Positions 1 through 5,080 are shown, numbered from the stretch's first letter. The stretch is 5,080 nucleotides of DNA from Methanoregulaceae archaeon (GCA_028679325.1 JAJRBS010000198.1:1-5080), one strand, 5' to 3'. Notes: a model not told the origin generated them from the sequence alone. Made by a program: numbers and translations.

Positions 1-335
1 TGCATCTGCCAGAGGCCGAGATGATCACGGCCAAGGCGGGAGAGGCTCCGGGAGAGTTCCTGCCGTGCGCCGGCGGCATCCCTCTTTGCAGACTTGGTGG
101 CCTGGAAGGTGGCGCCTCTCCGGTCCGGGTAGTGGGTCCAGAACCGGCCCTGGTAGCTCTCGCTCCCGGCATAGGCCGGTGCCGAGTCGAAGTAGCGGAT
201 ACCGGCCTGGTACGCTGCTTCGAGCACTGCCCGGGCCTCCTCCTCCCTTCCCGTGGTGCGGAGCACCCCTTCGCCCCCGAGCCCCACCCTTCTGCCATCC
301 TTAAAAAGGCTCCGGAGCCTGCTCTCTCCTGCCAT
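1..335 (-). CDS. Aldo/keto reductase, N-terminal part (runs off left edge)
   Basis: This is the first 111 codons of an NAD(P)H-dependent aldo/keto reductase, a soluble TIM-barrel oxidoreductase. Translation of the minus strand gives GLGGEGVLRTT near residue 18, then YFDSAPAYAGSES at 48-60, ATKSAK at 79-84 and SRLGRDHLGLWQM up to 111. The next two bases (CA) fit the expected His. Three residues of the family's catalytic tetrad are therefore visible: Asp50, Tyr55 and Lys81. The fourth (His112) is cut by the edge. The ATG at 335 places the barrel start at the usual distance. It has no clear Shine-Dalgarno site, but a TATA-like TTTTATC ends 24 nt upstream, so a leaderless or near-leaderless mRNA is plausible. 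The gene is divergent from the glycosylase gene at 529. The family is clear from motifs. The substrate cannot be told from this fragment. Confidence 0.88.
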   Translation of the reverse strand, partial: MAGESRLRSLFKDGRRVGLGGEGVLRTTGREEEARAVLEAAYQAGIRYFDSAPAYAGSESYQGRFWTHYPDRRGATFQATKSAKRDAAGARQELSRSLSRLGRDHLGLWQM

Positions 336-359
336 GGGGAGTATGCTTGCTGGGAGAAG

Positions 360-366
360 GATAAAA
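360..366 (-). promoter_or_regulatory. TATA-like element for the aldo/keto reductase
   Basis: TTTTATC on the minus strand ends 24 nt before the reductase ATG. In archaea the TATA box lies about 25 nt before the transcription start, so this element would start the mRNA almost at the ATG. That agrees with the lack of a Shine-Dalgarno site. The rest of the divergent gap (336-528) shows no strong plus-strand promoter. The nearest candidate is CTTATTCTT at 463-471, which is weak. Confidence 0.35.
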
Positions 367-515
367 CATTCGGGAATTGATAACGTTCATGTGAGGAAAG
401 ACAAGGTCGCTCTGAAGCAGGTTCTCCTGGTTATGCCTCTCCCGCAGGAACGGGCAAAAGGTCTTATTCTTCAGCACCGGTATCTTCACCGTGAAAGACC
501 GAATCCCCGTTCTCC

Positions 516-521
516 AAAGGA
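516..521 (+). promoter_or_regulatory. Shine-Dalgarno site that sets the glycosylase start
   Basis: AAAGGA is followed by a 7-nt spacer and then ATG at 529. This favours 529 over the in-frame upstream ATG at 253. The 92 residues in between are Pro/Arg-rich and unlike the family, and they would overlap the divergent reductase gene. The nearer ATG at 521 is out of frame and stops within four codons. Confidence 0.6.
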
Positions 522-528
522 TGCAGCG

Positions 529-1614
529 ATGAATACCGGTGACATCCCCTCCTTCCGGCTGGCCAGCCAGCAGCTCGGTCACACCACCATGACCAAGCCG
601 GAAGGCATGGTCTGGTGGCTAGGAGCGGTCCAGGCCCAGGACTACGAAGGAGGGCTCTGGAGTATTGGTCTCCGCCTGCCGGGTTCAACCCGCCGTGATA
701 TCGAAAAAGCGCTCGATGACCGGAGGATCGTCCGCACCTGGGCCATGCGAGGGACCCTTCACATGGTACCGGCCGACGATGTCGGCTGGATCCTCTCCCT
801 GGTTGCCCCCCGGATGGTCCGGGTGCATGCCCGAAGGGAGAAGGAACTCGGCCTCACAGGGGAGGACTTCATGAAGGGCAGGGAGCTCGTCACCGGCGCT
901 CTTGAAGGCGGCCGGAGCATGACGCGGCCGGAGATCTACCGGGTCCTTGCCGAGGGGGGCGTCTCACCGGACGGACAGCGGGGTTACCACATCCTCTTCC
1001 GGCTTGCACTCAAAGCGGTGATCTGTTTTGGTTCCCGCAGGGGAAAGGAGCACAGCATCGTGCTGCTTGAGGAGTGGGTCGGGGATGGTGCTGATCTCGG
1101 AAGGGATGAAGCCCTGGCAGACCTCGCCCGCCGCTATTTCTCGAGCCATGGCCCGGCTACCCTCCAGGACTTTACCTGGTGGTCGGGGCTTCCTGCCGCT
1201 GATGCCCGGGAGGGGATGGCAGCCCTTGGCGGGGAGTTCACGACTCGTGCTGCCGGTAAAAAGACCCTCTTTATGGTGGCAGGACAGGGCCCGTATCCCG
1301 GCCGGGAGGCCCACCTGCTCCCTCCTTACGACGAGTTCTTCATCGCCTACCGGGACCGGAGCGCTTTCATCGACCCGGCCGACCTTGCCCGCACCGGGAC
1401 CCGGCTCTCCAGCTTCCCTTTCATCATTGGCGGCCGGGCGGGCGGGACCTGGAAGAAGGTCCCGCGAAAAGAGGCGATGGTGATAAGGACCCGGTCCTTC
1501 ACCCGACTTGACCGGGAAGACCTCAACGCCCTGGACGCTGCTGTCGGACGCTATGGAGATTATCTCGGGGTACACGGTGAACATCGCCACGAAGGGGATC
1601 CGCTCTCGCCTTGA
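529..1614 (+). CDS. Winged-helix DNA glycosylase, AlkZ/YcaQ family (COG3214)
   Basis: The product is a 361-residue cytosolic protein of the HTH_42 (DUF1006) family. Characterised members excise alkylated bases and unhook interstrand DNA crosslinks: Streptomyces AlkZ acts on azinomycin lesions and E. coli YcaQ on nitrogen-mustard adducts. The N-terminus reads RLASQQL, then WWLGAVQAQDYEGGLWS at about 29-45. This contains Gln35-Ala-Gln37, which corresponds to the catalytic QxQ motif near residues 37-39 of AlkZ (YcaQ has QxD). RTWAMRGTLHMV follows at about 70. The C-terminal family signatures are LLPPYDEFF at 263-271 with YRDRS just after, and IIGGRAGGTWKK at 299-310. Length is normal and the gene looks intact. 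Family assignment is strong. Crosslink repair activity is inferred, and many archaeal members are untested. The cupin gene starts 72 bp downstream with its own Shine-Dalgarno site, so the two could be one unit or two. Confidence 0.88.
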   Translation: MNTGDIPSFRLASQQLGHTTMTKPEGMVWWLGAVQAQDYEGGLWSIGLRLPGSTRRDIEKALDDRRIVRTWAMRGTLHMVPADDVGWILSLVAPRMVRVHARREKELGLTGEDFMKGRELVTGALEGGRSMTRPEIYRVLAEGGVSPDGQRGYHILFRLALKAVICFGSRRGKEHSIVLLEEWVGDGADLGRDEALADLARRYFSSHGPATLQDFTWWSGLPAADAREGMAALGGEFTTRAAGKKTLFMVAGQGPYPGREAHLLPPYDEFFIAYRDRSAFIDPADLARTGTRLSSFPFIIGGRAGGTWKKVPRKEAMVIRTRSFTRLDREDLNALDAAVGRYGDYLGVHGEHRHEGDPLSP

Positions 1615-1670
1615 TCCAGGTACCAAGTCAGGGATTATCTTCATCATGGTGAGCGTCCTGACTACCGTAC

Positions 1671-1678
1671 AAGGGGGA
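1671..1678 (+). promoter_or_regulatory. Shine-Dalgarno-like site of the cupin gene
   Basis: AAGGGGGA lies 8 nt before the ATG at 1687. The match is partly G-U type, but the spacing is good. A weak A/T patch (ATTATC, near 1633) could be its TATA element, but I would not rely on it. Confidence 0.45.
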
Positions 1679-1686
1679 CTTGCGCA

Positions 1687-2088
1687 ATGGTGAAGGGTTT
1701 TGTTGCCGACCTCGGGCCGGCGGCACGGAAGAACATGGATTTCCGGAGGGTCCTCTACACCGGGTCATACAGCCAGCTGGTGCTGATGCGCCTCCGCCCG
1801 GCTGAAGACATCGGCGAGGAAGTGCATTCCGAGGTCGATCAGTTCTTCCGGGTCGAGGAAGGAGAGGGGATCGCGGTTATCGATGGCACCCGGTACACGC
1901 TCAGGACCGGGAGCGGGGTGATAGTGCCGGCAGGGGCAAAACACAACCTGATCAACACCTCGAGGACACTCGACCTCAAGCTCTCGACCATCTACTCCCC
2001 TCCGGAACACCGGGACCAGATCGTGCGCCGGTCAAAACAGGAAGCACACGCCCGGGAAGAGCACTTCGACGGGAAGACGACAGAATAG
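1687..2088 (+). CDS. Single-domain cupin protein
   Basis: This 133-residue protein consists of one cupin_2 beta-barrel. The metal-site motif 1 is GEEVHSEVDQFFRVEEGEG at about 43-61, and motif 2 is GSGVIVPAGAKHNLINTS at about 75-92. The likely metal ligands are His47, Glu49 (where many cupins have the second His), Gln52 and His86. The tail YSPPEHRDQ at 103-111 and EEHFDGKTTE at 124-133 is, from memory, shared by a widespread group of small cupins found in bacteria and archaea, often annotated loosely as mannose-6-phosphate isomerase-like. No enzymatic or sensor role can be assigned from sequence. The length and ends match a complete, intact gene. It follows the glycosylase gene on the same strand after 72 bp. 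It is convergent with the broken hydrolase fragment downstream. Confidence 0.9.
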   Translation: MVKGFVADLGPAARKNMDFRRVLYTGSYSQLVLMRLRPAEDIGEEVHSEVDQFFRVEEGEGIAVIDGTRYTLRTGSGVIVPAGAKHNLINTSRTLDLKLSTIYSPPEHRDQIVRRSKQEAHAREEHFDGKTTE

Positions 2089-2094
2089 GCACTC

Positions 2095-2102
2095 AAATTT
2101 TT
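2095..2102 (+). terminator. Possible T-tract terminator after the cupin gene
   Basis: AAATTTTT begins 7 nt after the cupin TAG, with another T-rich patch (ACTTTCC) just beyond. Archaeal RNA polymerase can terminate at short T-tracts without a hairpin. The run is only five Ts and no stem was seen, so support is modest. Confidence 0.3.
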
Positions 2103-2193
2103 GACTTTCCGGTCCTGTTGATGGCCTGGTGACAAAGAGATCTTCTGCGCCAGACGATGAGCCCGACAAGATCTTCCCCTTCAGGTCGATATC

Positions 2194-2370
2194 ACCCATA
2201 TCCATCAGCACCGTGTGCCTCTCGGCCCCGGACCTGACTGTTATCAGGCACGAGAGCCCGTGTTCGGCACGTGGTACCCGGGGAGGCGGGACCATGAGAC
2301 GGCGCACATCATCGGATCCCTGCCTCTGGACCACATCGGTGTAATTGTCTGTCAGGACCGTGATATCCAT
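2194..2370 (-). pseudogene. Remnant of an MBL-fold metallohydrolase (N-terminus only)
   Basis: The minus strand from the ATG at 2370 reads MDITVLTDNYTDVV, then PRAEHGLSCLITV and HTVLMDMG, about 59 residues in all. This is the typical start of the metallo-beta-lactamase-fold proteins related to COG1237 (annotated as dihydropterin-phosphate-synthase-like hydrolases): a DNYTD strand, AEHGLS, and the LxDxG that precedes the active-site loop. After LMDMG the similarity stops. The frame continues to a stop at 2032 with unrelated sequence (DIDLKGKILSG onward). The metal-binding HxHxDH motif and the remaining 200 or so residues of a normal protein are absent. Codon choice in the recognisable part still looks coding, which suggests fairly recent loss by a large deletion. 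The frame is open upstream of 2370 to about 2535, but without recognisable homology. No good Shine-Dalgarno site precedes 2370. A short expressed protein cannot be excluded but could not be an active hydrolase. Confidence 0.65.
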
Positions 2371-2438
2371 ACCATCGGCTTTGCGGAGCTCAGCAGGGAA
2401 TGTGCTTCCTTCACAGCAGTGACTGGGGAAAGGATATG

Positions 2439-2645
2439 ATGAAACATCCGGACTCCCGAAGAACCTTCCTGGCCCGCCGGCGTGTATGGGACGGGGAGGG
2501 TGTAATCGTCGGATCCTGGAATTTTCCCAAAAAAATCATGCCGGTGAACAAGTTCGTGGAAAAGACCTTTGGACCCCTCTCTATCAGTTGCTTTAAGACC
2601 CCCCACACCCACATCTGGGAAAAGAAAGGGTTTTTGTATGGCTGA
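2439..2645 (+). CDS. Doubtful small ORF, 68 residues, unrecognised
   Basis: I do not recognise this product. Three things support it. The purine-rich GGGGAAAGGA at 2425-2434 sits just before tandem ATGs at 2436 and 2439. Codon third positions are mostly G or C. Its TGA (2643-2645) overlaps the ATG of the membrane-protein gene at 2638, as in translationally coupled pairs. The protein is basic and aromatic-rich (FLARRRVWDGEG, then SWNFPKKIMPVNKF) with no membrane helix, signal peptide or metal motif. Against it, the region borders a decayed gene and contains a run of seven As at 2529-2535, and minus-strand frames are also open here. It may be a remnant, or simply leader sequence of the downstream gene. 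Confidence 0.3.
   Translation: MKHPDSRRTFLARRRVWDGEGVIVGSWNFPKKIMPVNKFVEKTFGPLSISCFKTPHTHIWEKKGFLYG
2625..2630 (+). promoter_or_regulatory. Shine-Dalgarno site of the membrane-protein gene
   Basis: AAAGGG followed by a 7-nt T-rich spacer places the start at ATG 2638. That start puts the first membrane helix directly at the N-terminus. The in-frame ATG at 2569 would add 23 Pro/Lys-rich residues without a ribosome site. Confidence 0.55.
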
Positions 2646-3378
2646 CCGGAGATGGACCCTCTACCTTGCCGTTGCCCTGGTTGCCCTGTCGGCGGCCCTC
2701 TACCTCCTGCACTTTGCCCTCTTCCAGGATCCGTACCACATCTGGCTCTACCTGCTCGGGGACCTGGCCTTCCTTCCTATCGAAGTCCTGCTAGTGACTA
2801 TCATCCTCCACCGGCTTCTCGAATTGCGGGACAGGCAGACGAGGCTCGAGAAGCTGAACATGGTGATCGGGACCTTCTTCTCAACGATTGGAACAGAGCT
2901 CCTCACCCTGTTCTCTGACCATGACCCCCGGATGCCGGAGTTCAGGAAGAGGATGGTTATCTCTGAAAAATGGTCACCTGAGGACTTTGCACGGCTGCAA
3001 GGTGAACTCACGCGGTATGCCTGTGATATCACCATTACCGAGATCGACCTGCCCGCCCTCCGTTCGTTCCTGGGAAAGAACGAGGACTTCATGATCAGGC
3101 TGCTCGAGAACCCCTTTCTGCTCGAACACGAGTCCTTTACCGAGCTCCTCCAGGCCATATTCCACCTGACCGACGAGCTCAAGCACCGGAACGACCTTAT
3201 TGCTCTTCCCGAAAGCGACCTGCGCCATCTCTCGGGCGATGTCTGCCGGGCCTACCAGCTCCTGATCCGCCAGTGGCTGCAGTATGTCCTCTACCTGAAG
3301 GAGAACTACCCCTACCTGTTCTCGCTCGCCCTCAGGACAAACCCCTTCGATGAAAAGGCAAGCGTGATCGTCAGCTGA
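2638..3378 (+). CDS. Two-helix membrane protein with cytosolic helical domain
   Basis: The product has 246 residues. After MADRRW come two predicted membrane helices, about 7-28 and 35-60, joined by a short loop (FQDPYH). The second helix contains GDLAFLPIEVLLV and runs straight into a charged amphipathic stretch (HRLLELRDRQTRLEKLN, 58-74) that is probably a coiled coil. The remaining 170 residues are soluble and helical, with many Leu, Glu and Arg residues (SDLRHLSGDVCRAYQLL, WLQYVLYLKENYPYL). Positive charges before helix 1 and after helix 2 suggest both ends face the cytoplasm. I associate the pattern LGDLAFLPIEV plus LEKLNMVIGxFF with an uncharacterised family of membrane proteins seen in methanogens and some bacteria, but I know of no tested function. 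No catalytic or nucleotide-binding motif is visible. The gene is convergent with the secreted-protein gene. Confidence 0.85.
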   Translation: MADRRWTLYLAVALVALSAALYLLHFALFQDPYHIWLYLLGDLAFLPIEVLLVTIILHRLLELRDRQTRLEKLNMVIGTFFSTIGTELLTLFSDHDPRMPEFRKRMVISEKWSPEDFARLQGELTRYACDITITEIDLPALRSFLGKNEDFMIRLLENPFLLEHESFTELLQAIFHLTDELKHRNDLIALPESDLRHLSGDVCRAYQLLIRQWLQYVLYLKENYPYLFSLALRTNPFDEKASVIVS

Positions 3379-3555
3379 CAGGACCGTGAGTCTTTGAAGG
3401 CCTCCTCCCCTGAATACCGCTGGCAGGCGAAAAACCGTGAGATCTTCTTTCGTGTTCTTTCGTCTGAGAGCGACGGGGAGACTGACAAAGCGCAGAAAAA
3501 CAGCTGCCTGCCGGTACTGAGCAAGGAGGAACACGAGTTCTCCTTCAGGAACTAA
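3379..3555 (+). other. In-frame open stretch after the membrane-protein stop
   Basis: After the TGA at 3376-3378 the same frame continues without a stop for 58 codons to TAA 3553-3555. The encoded stretch looks protein-like: SSPEYRWQAKNREIFFRVL, then LPVLSKEEHEFSFRN at the end. It has no ATG or GTG start and no Shine-Dalgarno site; a TTG at 3394 is the only start-like codon. It may be a former C-terminal extension cut off by a nonsense change, a decayed neighbouring gene, or a chance open frame. The rest of the gap to 3617 shows nothing else. Confidence 0.3.
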
Positions 3556-3617
3556 CGGGAATGAACCGGAACCAGAGCAACCGAAGGGTTACCTTTCAGG
3601 GCCCGGGAAATCGCCGG

Positions 3618-3656
3618 AAAAAGGGAACAGGCCGGATCAAATGAAAAATGATCCGG
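3618..3656 (-). terminator. Hairpin plus T-tract after the secreted-protein gene
   Basis: Directly after the TAA of the minus-strand gene (3658-3660) is a perfect 8-bp inverted repeat, CCGGATCA / TGATCCGG, at 3632-3639 and 3649-3656 with a 9-nt A/T-rich loop. On the minus strand it is followed 9 nt later by TTTTT (3622-3618). The loop itself also carries TTTTT on the minus strand. Position and T-tracts fit a transcription terminator for the gene ending at 3658. Confidence 0.5.
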
Positions 3657-3657
3657 G

Positions 3658-4212
3658 TTAAAGAGCCAGGCTGGCGTTGCAGGTCTTATCCTGCAGCCGG
3701 GTCTGGTTCTTGGCCATATCGCGTATCCTGTCCCGGAGCTGATCGGCAGTTCCGGTGCTGTTCCCGAAGGCGTCTCCAGCCTGCGAACGCTTCTGTCCCA
3801 TCGTCTGTCCACGGATCATCGAGCCATCCTCCTGCTGGAGAAGGCCGGCTGATGCCCCGGCAGACTGCATGCTGACCGATCCATGTCTCTGGCCTGCACT
3901 GGCATTCCCGGAACCCTGGCCCGATCGGGTCTGGTTCTCAATCATGTTCTTCAGCATGTCGCGTACCTGTTCACGGTTCTGGACCATGAGCATCTGGCCG
4001 CTGGTGGTATTCCCGGAACCCCCGGAACCCTGCTGCTGGCAGGAACGGAGCTGATCCTGGCTGCAGGTTCCGCTGGACACCTGCTGTGCCTGTTGGTTCT
4101 TTCCGGCAGATGCGCCCTTTCCTGATTCTCCTGCACCCTGCCCGGCTGCCATGGCAAACGCCGGGATGATGAGCAGGAGCAGGACGGCACAGACTGCAAT
4201 TCTTTTTATCAT
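3658..4212 (-). CDS. Secreted Gln/Gly/Ser-rich protein with six sequons
   Basis: The product is a 184-residue exported protein of unknown function. It has a classic Sec signal peptide: MIKR, a hydrophobic core at 5-19, and likely cleavage after AMA at 20-22. The mature part is low in hydrophobics and rich in Gln, Gly, Ser, Ala and Asn, with no membrane anchor. Six N-glycosylation sequons (Asn-X-Ser/Thr) start at Asn68, 93, 103, 151, 169 and 179. A 17-residue helical unit occurs twice: REQVRDMLKNMIENQTR at 80-96 and ADQLRDRIRDMAKNQTR at 156-172. A partial third match (SQDQLRSC) is at 51-58. Mature cysteines are Cys50, Cys58 and Cys178. A strong Shine-Dalgarno site supports the ATG at 4212. It lies 113 bp downstream of the regulator gene on the same strand. 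A cell-surface or extracellular structural or adhesive role is plausible but is inference. Similar small secreted proteins occur in Methanomicrobiales, from memory. Confidence 0.82.
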   Translation of the reverse strand: MIKRIAVCAVLLLLIIPAFAMAAGQGAGESGKGASAGKNQQAQQVSSGTCSQDQLRSCQQQGSGGSGNTTSGQMLMVQNREQVRDMLKNMIENQTRSGQGSGNASAGQRHGSVSMQSAGASAGLLQQEDGSMIRGQTMGQKRSQAGDAFGNSTGTADQLRDRIRDMAKNQTRLQDKTCNASLAL

Positions 4213-4220
4213 GTGCTGGT

Positions 4221-4228
4221 CTCTCCTG
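4221..4228 (-). promoter_or_regulatory. Strong Shine-Dalgarno site of the secreted-protein gene
   Basis: CAGGAGAG on the minus strand lies 8 nt before the ATG at 4212. It is the best ribosome site in the window and suggests high translation of the secreted protein. Confidence 0.65.
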
Positions 4229-4265
4229 GACAGGCGTTTCCGGAACCAAAAAGTCCCTGAACGCC

Positions 4266-4337
4266 GGTCTCTATCAGAAAATCAGCAGGGGTTATCAAAC
4301 TTTTTCTCAAACCAGCAGCTACACATCAGGTCTCTAT
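4266..4337 (-). repeat. Paired ATAGAGACC direct repeats around a promoter
   Basis: The minus-strand 9-mer ATAGAGACC occurs at 4329-4337 and again at 4266-4274, in the same direction and 63 bp apart (about six helical turns). The match extends to TCTnATAGAGACCnG, 13 identical positions of 15. Each copy holds a small dyad, TCT-N3-AGA. One copy sits about 30 bp upstream of the TATA-like element and the other near the predicted transcription start. The upstream copy lies inside the last codons of the regulator gene. The layout fits an operator pair that could be looped, but no known regulator site matches it. Confidence 0.4.
4292..4299 (-). promoter_or_regulatory. TATA-like element of the secreted-protein gene
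   Basis: TTTGATAA on the minus strand is preceded by the purine-rich GAGAAAAAG, as expected for a BRE/TATA pair. A start about 25 nt downstream would fall near 4267 and leave a leader of roughly 55 nt containing the Shine-Dalgarno site. It lies between the two ATAGAGACC copies. Confidence 0.4.
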
Positions 4338-5080
4338 GAGAGCCTGACCCTCTTCCTGCCCGTCCGGGTGATTCAAAAAGTGGGTATGGGCTGCAGCTGC
4401 TTCCCGGGAAACCGGAGGCCTGAAGGAGAAGGCCCGAGCGAGGGCAGTCAGCGCTCCATCGGTAAGGTAGTAGGTGTTGGTCCGCCCGAAAGACCGGTTC
4501 TCGACCAGGTTGTCATCGATCAGCTGCTTCATCTGCCGGGTTACCGACGGGCCGGAAATACCGATCCCGTCAGCGAGGTTCTGGCGTGAAAGGCCGGGAG
4601 TCTGGTAGAGGAGTGCAAGAATATGCCGGGGGGTCTCGGACCAGAGGTAATGCCACATGACCTGTTCCCGGGGATCGAAGGCCCCCTGGTTCTGGAAGTA
4701 CCTGACCACGGATGGCCGGGAGAGACAGGTTATTTTACCCGCTGCCTGGAGTTTCCACAGGTGGTAGCGGAGGGTGTTCTCGTTGATGGCAGTCACCGTG
4801 GCAAGGGTCACACTGTCGATCCCGGGATTCCGGCAGATCATGTCATAAATCGTCCGGCGCAGGTCGTGATCGAGGATGTTCTTCCGCGAGATCCTCCGGT
4901 ATCCACCGAAGAGGAAAAGGATCGAAGAGAAGAGCGGGAGTCTGGTCGGATCCGGGGGTGAAGAGAGAGGGACTCCGGAGTCCTCTCCGTCGATGAGGTC
5001 CTCCTCCCGTCGCGACCGCGGCTTGTTGTCGGGTTGCCCGTTCTCTTCGCGTTCTTTTGGGGCCGGTGAAGTAGCGGGCG
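4326..5080 (-). CDS. Transcriptional regulator with two winged-helix domains (5' end outside window)
   Basis: The frame is open from the right edge to the TGA at 4326-4328, giving 250 residues, and the true start lies beyond 5080. In window numbering, residues 1-46 are a charged, Pro-rich linker. Residues 47-59 (LPLFSSILFLFGG) are hydrophobic, followed by GYRRISRKNILDHDLRR, which leads into the first winged helix (about 74-130, with recognition-helix-like NTLRYHLWKL at 101-110). A second winged helix follows at about 148-205 (TPGLSRQNLADGIGISG, then SVTRQMKQL at 178-186). Two fused HTH domains match COG3398-type predicted regulators, abundant in methanogens, many of which carry an N-terminal membrane or sensor part. 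The Met at 4841 lies inside the first domain (IYDMICRNPG) and is not the start. The regulated genes are unknown. The secreted-protein gene 113 bp downstream is the natural candidate. Confidence 0.82.
   Translation of the reverse strand, partial: PATSPAPKEREENGQPDNKPRSRREEDLIDGEDSGVPLSSPPDPTRLPLFSSILFLFGGYRRISRKNILDHDLRRTIYDMICRNPGIDSVTLATVTAINENTLRYHLWKLQAAGKITCLSRPSVVRYFQNQGAFDPREQVMWHYLWSETPRHILALLYQTPGLSRQNLADGIGISGPSVTRQMKQLIDDNLVENRSFGRTNTYYLTDGALTALARAFSFRPPVSREAAAAHTHFLNHPDGQEEGQALIET

Noticed and set aside
253..528. N-terminal 92-residue extension of the glycosylase frame
   Set aside because: It overlaps the divergent reductase gene, is Pro/Arg-rich and has no family similarity. The start at 529 has a Shine-Dalgarno site and the family's normal N-terminus.
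964..1647. Long minus-strand ORF of 227 codons opposite the glycosylase gene
   Set aside because: It is an antisense shadow of a G/C-ended coding region, and its product shows no recognisable domain.
2352..2614. Two overlapping minus-strand ORFs upstream of the hydrolase remnant
   Set aside because: Neither has a ribosome site or a recognisable motif. They could be part of the same decayed locus, but nothing in the sequence confirms it.
2974..3534. Minus-strand ORF of 186 codons opposite the membrane-protein gene
   Set aside because: It lies antisense to a well-supported gene. The translation is low in structure and has no motif.
3755..4125. Plus-strand ORFs opposite the secreted-protein gene
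   Set aside because: They are Cys/Pro-rich antisense shadows. The minus strand has a signal peptide, a strong Shine-Dalgarno site and a terminator.
4595..4946. Repeated 12-mer CGGGAGTCTGGT at 4595-4606 and 4935-4946
   Set aside because: Both copies are inside the regulator gene in different reading frames, 340 bp apart, with no flanking similarity. They are probably coincidental.
4970..4983. Perfect 14-bp palindrome GGACTCCGGAGTCC
   Set aside because: It lies inside the regulator's coding region, in a linker, far from any promoter. A single GC-rich palindrome of this length is weak evidence for a binding site.

Overview
The window looks like a piece of a moderately GC-rich archaeal chromosome. 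A methanogen of the Methanomicrobiales (Methanoregula or Methanosphaerula type) fits best. The reasons are a two-winged-helix regulator of the kind common in these methanogens, a sequon-rich secreted protein, short purine-rich Shine-Dalgarno sites, and promoter-like TATA elements rather than -35/-10 boxes. This assignment is inferred from protein style and has not been tested by a search. No RNA gene, insertion sequence, CRISPR array or origin was seen.

Layout, left to right. Positions 1-335 (minus) hold the N-terminal part of an aldo/keto reductase that runs off the left edge. It is divergent from a plus-strand gene at 529-1614, a winged-helix DNA glycosylase of the AlkZ/YcaQ (COG3214) family with an intact QxQ motif. 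After 72 bp comes a small single-domain cupin (1687-2088, plus). Region 2089-2637 is messy. It contains the decayed N-terminus of a metallo-beta-lactamase-fold hydrolase on the minus strand (2194-2370) and a doubtful 68-residue plus-strand ORF (2439-2645), whose end overlaps the next start. A two-helix membrane protein with a cytosolic helical domain follows (2638-3378, plus). Its reading frame stays open for 58 more codons after its TGA. A convergent gap (3379-3657) then holds a hairpin plus T-tract that probably terminates the next minus-strand gene.

The right third is on the minus strand. A regulator with two winged-helix domains enters from beyond the right edge and ends at 4326. After 113 bp a secreted, Gln/Gly/Ser-rich protein (3658-4212) carries a signal peptide, six N-glycosylation sequons and an internal repeat. 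The gap between them holds a TATA-like element flanked by two copies of ATAGAGACC, 63 bp apart. This suggests that transcription of the secreted protein is controlled there, possibly by the neighbouring regulator.

Most genes look like independent units. The one arrangement that suggests joint function is the regulator with the secreted protein. I did not find a convincing undescribed multi-gene system.
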